From an uncultured Actinomyces sp. (lineage in GTDB: Bacteria; Actinomycetota; Actinomycetes; Actinomycetales; Actinomycetaceae), in NCBI GenBank assembly GCA_915069725.1, contig CAJZFF010000076.1, positions 1-7,534 of the forward strand: a stretch of DNA of 7,534 nt. Reading direction: 5' to 3'. Position 1 is the stretch's first letter, and each line of letters starts with the position of its first letter. The notes under the pieces were generated by a model that worked only from the letters and a program-made list of their open reading frames with translations, was not told where the DNA came from and did no database searches. The position numbers were made by a program, and so were the translations under genes. This document shows positions 1-7,534 of this stretch, one piece after another.

Positions 1-119
1 GGGTGGCGGTGGCCAGCAGCGTCAGGCAGTGGTAGTCACGCAGCAGCAGGCAAGCGGCGACAGGCAGGGGCGGGCAGTGGTGGGTAGCGGTGGCCAGCAG
101 CGTCAGGCAGGGGCGGGCA
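1..119. repeat. Mosaic of short GC-rich direct repeats upstream of rpoB
   Basis: Two copies of a 29-base element lie at 1-29 and 82-110, differing at one base (5 versus 86), so 6-29 and 87-110 are identical over 24 bases. A second 16-base element (caggcaggggcgggca) occurs at 61-76 and 104-119, overlapping the end of the second long copy. The variants gcagtggtag (27-36) and gcagtggtgg (74-83) link the two families, so the block looks like a shuffled array of a few short words and not a simple tandem repeat. I do not recognise it. It could be the edge of a larger intergenic repeat that starts before the window, or low-complexity coding DNA on the minus strand. Confidence 0.75.
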
Positions 120-120
120 T

Positions 121-282
121 CGGTGAGCAAGTGGCGCGGTGGACAATGGCCGCCCGGGAGATCCCGCAGGAGGGCCCATCCGAGAACCGAGCGTCGAGCG
201 GGATTCAGGTCACGCGGAGGGCACGGGCGGGGCAGTATGCGCGACTGTGGTGGGAATCGCAAGGAACCAGGGTGGATCGGCG
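121..282. other. Stretch with no identifiable gene or site
   Basis: Between the repeat block and the promoter region I find no coding region with a credible start, ribosome binding site and family resemblance, no RNA gene and no terminator. Open frames cross it on both strands, but their translations are rich in Arg, Pro, Gly and Ala as expected from random GC-rich DNA. The end of whatever gene precedes rpoB is not inside the window. Confidence 0.6.
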
Positions 283-311
283 TGGAGTCCTTGACGTCGG
301 CCGTGTACGCT
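283..311 (+). promoter_or_regulatory. Candidate promoter of the rpoB-rpoC operon
   Basis: TACGCT at 306-311 is a good actinobacterial -10 hexamer and lies just before the least GC-rich stretch upstream of the gene (317-340). It is directly preceded by TG at 304-305. Seventeen bases upstream sits tggagt (283-288), a poor -35. A much better -35, TTGACG, is present at 291-296 but is only 9 bases from TACGCT and 14 from tagcgc (311-316), neither a normal spacing. The 8-base palindrome CGCTAGCG (308-315) overlaps the -10. Initiation near 317-320 would give a leader of about 160 bases. Placement is an inference from sequence alone, and further promoters could lie left of the window. Confidence 0.4.
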
Positions 312-362
312 AGCGCTTTGCGTGCATTGTGTGTATTGGTGCGAGGAGTATCTGCCCTCCGC

Positions 363-378
363 ACGGGCCCCGGCCCGT
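363..378 (+). promoter_or_regulatory. Leader hairpin 1
   Basis: The RNA of 363-368 (acgggc) can pair with 373-378 (gcccgt), giving six pairs with a four-base loop (369-372). It lies within the probable rpoB leader. No T-run follows, so it does not look like a simple intrinsic terminator. Its arms CGGGC/GCCCG are the same as those of the next hairpin downstream. Confidence 0.5.
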
Positions 379-389
379 CGGAACCCTGG

Positions 390-403
390 CGGGCGTGAGC
401 CCG
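390..403 (+). promoter_or_regulatory. Leader hairpin 2 with GTGA tetraloop
   Basis: Bases 390-394 (cgggc) pair with 399-403 (gcccg) around the loop gtga, which in RNA is a GNRA tetraloop, so this should be a very stable small hairpin. G388 can also pair with C405 across a G-G mismatch. No T-run follows. Whether it regulates, protects or merely insulates the leader cannot be told from sequence. Confidence 0.5.
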
Positions 404-466
404 GCAACGCAGATTCTACTCAACCCGGTGCCCGCAGTGCGCGTTGTGTGATCCCCGATCTGAGGG

Positions 467-471
467 AAGGA
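467..471 (+). promoter_or_regulatory. Ribosome binding site of rpoB
   Basis: AAGGA at 467-471, inside agggaaggat, matches the 16S anti-Shine-Dalgarno sequence and leaves seven bases before the TTG at 479. This supports the unusual TTG as the true start. The next in-frame ATG lies about 31 codons downstream, inside the conserved N-terminal region, and is too late. Confidence 0.75.
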
Positions 472-478
472 TCCCCCT

Positions 479-4000
<3,522 letters not shown>

Positions 4001-4014
4001 GTGGCCACCGCCTG

Positions 4015-4036
4015 GTGACGACTTCGTGACAACTTC
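4015..4036 (+). repeat. Tandem 11-base direct repeat after rpoB
   Basis: gtgacgacttc (4015-4025) is followed at once by gtgacaacttc (4026-4036), matching at 10 of 11 positions. It begins 14 bases after the rpoB stop codon. It may be a chance duplication or a slippage product. An actinobacterial regulator site is possible but I recognise none. Confidence 0.65.
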
Positions 4037-4050
4037 ATCGAGCCCCGGTT

Positions 4051-4082
4051 GAGGGCGGGTGGCCCACCCGCCGCCCGCCCTC
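4051..4082 (+). promoter_or_regulatory. Strong GC hairpin with two alternative folds
   Basis: Two folds compete. The outer one pairs gagggcggg (4051-4059) with cccgccctc (4074-4082), nine pairs around a 14-base loop. The inner one pairs ggcgggtg (4054-4061) with cacccgcc (4065-4072), eight pairs around a three-base loop. Both cannot form fully at once. No T-run follows, so this is not a classical intrinsic terminator, though partial termination or RNA processing between rpoB and rpoC is possible. Confidence 0.6.
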
Positions 4083-4166
4083 CCACCAGGCTCGCAGGCG
4101 CCGTCGGAGTCATGGAACAACGACGACGGAACGCCCCCAGACCACCACCTGATGAGATTCACCATC

Positions 4167-4171
4167 GGAAG
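4167..4171 (+). promoter_or_regulatory. Ribosome binding site of rpoC
   Basis: GGAAG at 4167-4171 lies eight bases before the GTG at 4180 and is the better-placed Shine-Dalgarno candidate. A second match, AGGA at 4173-4176, is only three bases from the start and probably too close to act alone. Confidence 0.6.
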
Positions 4172-4179
4172 TAGGAACT

Positions 4180-7534
<3,355 letters not shown>

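Larger units (their letters stand above)
4001..4179 (+). other. rpoB-rpoC intergenic spacer
   Basis: The gap is 179 bases. It starts with an 8-base palindrome directly after the rpoB stop (4001-4008), then a tandem 11-base repeat, a strong GC hairpin, a GGCGCC palindrome (4097-4102) and the rpoC ribosome binding site. I see no -10/-35 pair with normal spacing: gtgaca at 4026-4031 resembles a -35, but no -10 follows at 16-18 bases. The most likely role is a transcribed spacer within one operon. A 20-codon open frame at 4112-4174 is discussed among the findings and is not called as a gene. Confidence 0.8.

Noticed and set aside
1..119. CRISPR array
   Set aside because: Only two long copies exist, they overlap a different short repeat, and there is no regular repeat-spacer spacing.
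29..313. Plus-strand frame of 94 codons (GTG start) upstream of rpoB
   Set aside because: It runs through repeats and the promoter, has no ribosome binding site, and its Gln/Gly/Arg-rich translation resembles no family I know.
90..398. Plus-strand frame of 102 codons upstream of rpoB
   Set aside because: The Arg/Ser/Gly-rich translation lacks domain character and the frame crosses the probable promoter and leader hairpins.
4051..4082. Intrinsic terminator ending the rpoB transcript
   Set aside because: The hairpin is strong, but no T-run follows and no rpoC promoter with normal spacing is visible downstream, so full termination here is unlikely.

Overview
The window holds the start of the rpoB-rpoC operon of a high-GC Gram-positive bacterium (Actinomycetota). 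It is a core housekeeping region and I see no mobile element, CRISPR array, tRNA or rRNA gene. The actinobacterial assignment rests on four points: the very high G+C content with NNC/NNG codon use; a beta subunit of 1173 residues starting from TTG and lacking the large insertions seen in E. coli; a beta-prime N-terminus that runs from its GTG start exactly like the mycobacterial protein; and a charged helical insertion of about 90 residues near beta-prime residues 138-230. An Actinomyces-like lineage is my best guess, but that is an impression from memory of protein wording and not a computed placement.

Layout. Bases 1-120 are a GC-rich mosaic of short direct repeats, and bases 121-282 show nothing I can name. 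A probable promoter lies near 283-311. It is followed by a leader of about 160 bases with two compact GC hairpins whose stems share the same five-base arms. rpoB runs from 479 (TTG) to 4000. A 179-base gap (4001-4179) contains a tandem 11-base repeat, a very strong GC hairpin and a 20-codon open frame ending just before rpoC. rpoC starts at 4180 (GTG) and is cut by the window end after 1118 complete codons; judging by the family length, roughly the last 180-200 residues are missing.

Function. RpoB and RpoC are the two large catalytic subunits of RNA polymerase. RpoB supplies the rifampicin pocket, the fork and the nucleotide-contacting lysines. RpoC supplies the catalytic aspartate triad, both zinc sites, the clamp helices that hold sigma, the bridge helix and the trigger loop. 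All these elements are intact in the part seen. Co-directional order without a convincing terminator implies co-transcription.

No new biological system is evident. The points worth a second look lie in the non-coding parts (upstream repeats, leader folds, long structured rpoB-rpoC gap) and in a few substitutions at usually conserved RpoB positions near the rifampicin pocket.
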